The notes under the pieces are model-generated. The model saw only the letters and a list, made by a program, of their open reading frames with translations, was not told where the DNA came from and ran no database searches. The translations under genes were made by a program, and so were the position numbers. Shown here piece after piece: positions 32,029-35,101 of a stretch of 35,101 nucleotides of DNA. Source of the stretch: Ruminococcus sp. (GTDB lineage Bacteria; Bacillota; Clostridia; Oscillospirales; Ruminococcaceae). The stretch's first letter is position 1; every line of letters begins with the position of its first letter. Location: the NCBI GenBank assembly GCA_022768805.1, contig JALELB010000040.1, positions 1-35,101 on the forward strand. Reading direction: 5' to 3'.

Positions 32029-33483
32029 ATGATTATTTTTCTGATCGGACATGACTTCAAATATGAAACGGAGGCCACGGTCAAGCTGTTTTTCCCCGCC
32101 ATGCGCTTTACCTTCTGTACGGAGGATGCTCCCCGGCAGGAGGATTATATCCGCACAAGCCTTGCCGGGGAAACCATCCTTGCGGAAAGCAGCTTGTCCG
32201 GCGTATTCCGCCGCAGCGAAGCGCAGCTCCCCCAGCACGCCGACAAGCGTACCGCAGAGCATGCGCTTTGCACGCTTTTGTACGAGCATCTCACCGAAGC
32301 TACCGGCATCACTCCTCCCTGGGGGATGATGACCGGCATCCGGCCGGTCCGTATGCTGACCGCCGCAGTGGAGCAGGGGAGTACTCTAGAGGATGCGGTG
32401 CAGGCTATGGGGCAGACCTACCGGGTATCGGAACAAAAGCTGGCGCTGGCAAAGGAAACTGCCCGGGTGCAGCTGCCCCTGCTGGGACGGCTCGGGCCGG
32501 ATGTGGTGAGCCTGTATATTTCCATTCCCTTCTGCCCCAGCCGGTGCAGCTACTGCTCCTTTGTGTCCCACTCCATTGCAGAGGCAGGCAAGCTGATTCC
32601 TGCTTATGTGGACTGCCTTTGCCGGGAGCTTTCCATCTGGGGCGAGCTGATCCGCCGGCTGGAGCTGAAGCTGGACACGGTGTACATCGGGGGCGGTACG
32701 CCTACTGCCATTTCCGCAGAGCAGCTGGGACAGATTATGGACGCTGTCCGAGCAAATATGCACATGGATCCGGTTCGGGAATATACTGTAGAAGCAGGCC
32801 GGCCGGATACCATCACCCCGGAAAAGCTGGAGGTGATCCGCAGCCATGGCGCCACCCGGATCACCATCAATCCCCAGACCCTGAACGATAAGGTGCTCCG
32901 TGCCATCGGCAGGAAGCATACGGCACAGCAGGCGGTGGATGCATTCCGGCTGGCTCGTTCCCTGGGCTTTGCCAATATCAATATGGATCTGATTGCCGGA
33001 CTGCCGGAGGATACCCCGGACAGCTTCCGGGATACCCTGGACCGGGTGATTGCCCTGGATCCGGAAAGCATTACGGTGCATACCCTGACGCTGAAGCGGT
33101 CTGCTGCACTGTATGCCCAGGGGGGGAGCCAGATTGCCAACCCGGCTGCCGCCATGGTGGATTACAGCGTGCGCCGGCTGCCGGAGGCAGGCTACCGGCC
33201 TTATTATCTTTACCGGCAGAAGAATACTCTGGAGAATCTGGAAAACGTGGGCTATGCAAAGCCCGGCTTTGAAAGCCTCTATAATATCCTAATTATGGAT
33301 GAAACCCAGACCATTCTGGGGGCTGGCTGTGCTGCCTCCACCAAGCTGGTGACGCCGGATGGTCAGATCACCCGGATTCATAATCACAAATTCCCCTATG
33401 AGTATATCGGGCGGTTTGACAGCCTGATGGAGAAGAAGCAGCAGATAGATCAGATACTGGGAGGAAACAGTCATGGAGCGTGA
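32029..33483 (+). CDS. hemZ: Coproporphyrinogen III oxidase-like radical SAM protein HemZ
   Basis: Radical SAM enzyme of 484 residues, of the HemZ type known from Bacillus. The cluster motif is PFCPSRCSYCSFVS with Cys169, Cys173 and Cys176; YIGGGTPTAISAEQL, VEAGRPDTIT and MDLIAGLPEDT are further radical SAM/HemN landmarks. An N-terminal extension of about 155 residues distinguishes it from plain HemN/HemW. The ATG at 32029 lies one base after the stop of the preceding gene and has no good Shine-Dalgarno, so translation is probably coupled. Heme synthesis is not otherwise visible here; the true substrate in this organism is uncertain. Confidence 0.92.
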   Translation: MIIFLIGHDFKYETEATVKLFFPAMRFTFCTEDAPRQEDYIRTSLAGETILAESSLSGVFRRSEAQLPQHADKRTAEHALCTLLYEHLTEATGITPPWGMMTGIRPVRMLTAAVEQGSTLEDAVQAMGQTYRVSEQKLALAKETARVQLPLLGRLGPDVVSLYISIPFCPSRCSYCSFVSHSIAEAGKLIPAYVDCLCRELSIWGELIRRLELKLDTVYIGGGTPTAISAEQLGQIMDAVRANMHMDPVREYTVEAGRPDTITPEKLEVIRSHGATRITINPQTLNDKVLRAIGRKHTAQQAVDAFRLARSLGFANINMDLIAGLPEDTPDSFRDTLDRVIALDPESITVHTLTLKRSAALYAQGGSQIANPAAAMVDYSVRRLPEAGYRPYYLYRQKNTLENLENVGYAKPGFESLYNILIMDETQTILGAGCAASTKLVTPDGQITRIHNHKFPYEYIGRFDSLMEKKQQIDQILGGNSHGA

Positions 33484-33817
33484 CACCTGGAGCGATATAC
33501 GCAGAATGTTCGATTCCGCAGCGGCAAAAACCGGCGACGCCATCGCCTGTTCCCGGCTGCGGCTGGAGCGGGCCAGGTGCCTGAACCGGCTGAGCGCGCT
33601 GTATGAGGAACTGGGCAGAGCCAGCTATTTTGCAGCTGTCCGCAGTGAGGAGCCCTGTACGGCGGAGCTGGTGGAGCGGATCACCACAAAGCGCCGGGAG
33701 CTGGAGCAGCTTTGCACAGGGCTGGGGGAAGCGGGCACAGTGATTTGCCCCTTCTGCGCCGGTCAGAATCCCACGGGCAGCGCCTGCTGCGGAGACTGCG
33801 GGGCGCCGCTGTCATGA
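33473..33817 (+). CDS. Zinc-ribbon protein of unknown function
   Basis: A 114-residue protein with a helical, Arg/Glu-rich part (about residues 8-82, likely coiled coil) and a C-terminal zinc ribbon with Cys92, Cys95, Cys105 or 106, and Cys109 (CPFC ... CGDCG). The overlaps are tight: 11 bases with hemZ and ATGA with the methyltransferase gene. A good Shine-Dalgarno (GGGAGGAAA) lies inside the end of hemZ, so it is a real gene. Function unknown; the ribbon suggests nucleic acid or protein binding. Confidence 0.8.
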   Translation: MERDTWSDIRRMFDSAAAKTGDAIACSRLRLERARCLNRLSALYEELGRASYFAAVRSEEPCTAELVERITTKRRELEQLCTGLGEAGTVICPFCAGQNPTGSACCGDCGAPLS

Positions 33818-35101
33818 GAAAGAAAAATGAAATTGTGCCGCTGACCATTACCGGCATGACAGCGGATGGAAACGGCGTTGGCAGAATTGACGGGGAGACA
33901 GTGTTCGTTCCCCGCACGGCCATCGGGGACAGGCTGCAGTGCCGGATCGTCAAGGCGCTGCCCACCTATGCCTTTGGCATCATCGAAAGCCTGGAGGAGC
34001 CTTCGCCGGACCGTGCGGAGCCGGATTGCCCGGTGTATGCAGCCTGCGGAGGCTGTGCCTTCCGGCATATTACCTACGGGGCGGAATGCGCCGTCAAGCA
34101 GCAGGTGGTGGAGGATGCCTTTGTCCGCATCGGTGGACTGAAGCCGGAATTTCTGCCCATTCTGGGCTGCGATACCCCGGCAGGATACCGGAACAAGGCC
34201 CAGTACCCGGTGGGCAGCCAGAACGGACAGGCTGTATGCGGCTTTTATGCCAAGCGCAGCCACCGGATTGTACCCTACATGAACTGCCCCCTGCAGCCGT
34301 CCCTGTTCGGCGAGCTCCTGGAGGCGGCGATGCGCCTGATCCAGGACATGGGCATTGCCCCCTATGAGGAGCAGCAGGGGACAGGCCTGCTGCGGCATCT
34401 GTACCTGCGGCAGGGGTATCATTCCGGTGAGCTTATGCTGTGCTTTGTGGTGACCCGTCCCGCCCGGAAGCAGCTGATGCTCCTGTGTGAAGCGCTGAAA
34501 GCCCGGTTCCCCCAGCTCACCTCCCTGTGTATGAATGTAAATCCTGCACGGACCAACGTGATCCTGGGCAAGCATACGGAAACCCTGCTGGGAGCGGATG
34601 TGATCCGGGATACCATGTGCGGCATCCGGCTCCAGCTGTCCCCCCACGCCTTTTATCAGGTGAACACTGCACAGGCGGAGCGGCTTTACGGTATTGCTGC
34701 AGAGTTTGCACAGCTGACCGGGAACGAAACCCTGCTGGATCTCTACTGCGGTGCGGGGACAATCGGGCTTTCCATGGCTCATCGTGTCAAAAAGCTCATC
34801 GGCGTTGAGATTATTCCCCAGGCAGTGGAAAACGCCCGAAAGAACGCCGCTGCTAATGGTATTGCTAACGCAGATTTTTTCTGCGGGGATGCTGGAAAAA
34901 TCGCACAACGGCTTGCGGAGCGGGGAGAGTCCCCGGATGTGATCGTGGTTGATCCGCCCCGGAAGGGCTGTGACCAGGCAACGATTAACGCAGTGGTGCA
35001 GATGGCGCCCCGGCGCATTGTGATGATCTCCTGTAATCCTGCCACCGCCGCCCGGGATTGTGCGTTGCTGGACAAGCTGGGCTACCGGACAAATCAGGTC
35101 C
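33814..35101 (+). CDS. rlmD: 23S rRNA (uracil-5)-methyltransferase RlmD-type (5' part)
   Basis: TrmA/RlmD-family methyltransferase; 429 residues are visible and the gene runs off the window. A TRAM domain (about 1-60) precedes a [4Fe-4S] site with Cys72, Cys78, Cys81 and Cys158. The SAM-binding motif LLDLYCGAGTIGLS is at about 307-320, VDPPRKG at 379-385, and the catalytic Cys407 is in ISCNP. Firmicutes usually have one such enzyme making m5U747 and/or m5U1939, so RlmCD or RlmD is likely; TrmFO-type tRNA methylation is a different family. It starts in an ATGA overlap with the zinc-ribbon gene. The family ends shortly after this point, so only the last few residues are missing. Confidence 0.93.
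   Translation, partial: MRKKNEIVPLTITGMTADGNGVGRIDGETVFVPRTAIGDRLQCRIVKALPTYAFGIIESLEEPSPDRAEPDCPVYAACGGCAFRHITYGAECAVKQQVVEDAFVRIGGLKPEFLPILGCDTPAGYRNKAQYPVGSQNGQAVCGFYAKRSHRIVPYMNCPLQPSLFGELLEAAMRLIQDMGIAPYEEQQGTGLLRHLYLRQGYHSGELMLCFVVTRPARKQLMLLCEALKARFPQLTSLCMNVNPARTNVILGKHTETLLGADVIRDTMCGIRLQLSPHAFYQVNTAQAERLYGIAAEFAQLTGNETLLDLYCGAGTIGLSMAHRVKKLIGVEIIPQAVENARKNAAANGIANADFFCGDAGKIAQRLAERGESPDVIVVDPPRKGCDQATINAVVQMAPRRIVMISCNPATAARDCALLDKLGYRTNQV

Noticed and set aside
28956..32102. Open frame of about 1048 codons on the minus strand across rel and neighbours
   Set aside because: It is antisense to rel, the hydrolase gene and the end of recJ, all of which have clear domains and ribosome binding sites. 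Its translation is rich in His, Leu, Gly and Pro as expected from the complement of GC-rich codons, with no recognisable domain.
1..35101. CRISPR array, insertion sequence, prophage or tRNA
   Set aside because: No regularly spaced repeats, transposase or integrase motifs, phage structural genes or tRNA cloverleaf patterns were seen on either strand.

Overview
The window looks like ordinary chromosome from a GC-rich, anaerobic, gut-type Firmicute of the Ruminococcus group (Oscillospiraceae). The main evidence is a secreted pectate lyase ending in a type I dockerin, which implies cellulosome-type plant cell-wall degradation. Supporting evidence is a group C (sensory) [FeFe]-hydrogenase cluster, 2-hydroxyacyl-CoA dehydratase/activase-type proteins, strong Firmicute Shine-Dalgarno sites and sigma-A promoters with 17-nt spacers. 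The assignment to a genus is inference. I see no rRNA, tRNA, CRISPR array, insertion sequence or prophage.

Layout. 1-4356 (+): end of the phosphate module pstA-pstB-phoU followed by an overlapping PhoB/PhoR-type two-component pair and a terminator. 4362-5566 (-): a free-standing rplJ-rplL operon with a consensus promoter, an L10 leader and an attenuator-like hairpin. 5584-8713 (-): a three-gene redox/hydrogen-sensing cluster (small [2Fe-2S] protein, sensory [FeFe] hydrogenase with a PAS domain, SpoIIE/PP2C phosphatase with an extra C-terminal domain), with a Rex-like palindrome upstream. 8967-9638 (-): a C-terminally anchored protein of unknown function. 9852-13196 (+): an ABC-2 transporter operon with a membrane-anchored unknown protein and a small Cys-rich membrane protein, behind a consensus promoter overlaid with inverted repeats. 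13305-17474 (-): a lipoprotein of unknown function and the 915-residue pectate lyase, each with its own promoter. 17708-18697 (+): an SseB-family protein.

18762-22505 (-) reads as one operon: PfkB-family sugar kinase, YchF, hot-dog thioesterase, MetF and a VOC protein, preceded by a leader with two strong hairpins. 22617-26795 (-) holds a double activase with a DUF2229-type region and its 2-hydroxyacyl-CoA dehydratase-like partner. 27091-35101 (+) is a compact housekeeping run: recJ, bifunctional rel, a metallo-beta-lactamase-fold hydrolase, hemZ, a zinc-ribbon protein and an rlmD-type methyltransferase that runs off the end.

I did not find an obviously new defence or mobile system. The points most worth a second look are the Rex-like site in front of the hydrogen-sensing cluster, the unassigned C-terminal domain of the SpoIIE-type phosphatase, the structured leader before the sugar kinase, the inverted-repeat operator of an ABC operon that has no local regulator gene, and the isolation of rplJL from rplKA and rpoBC.
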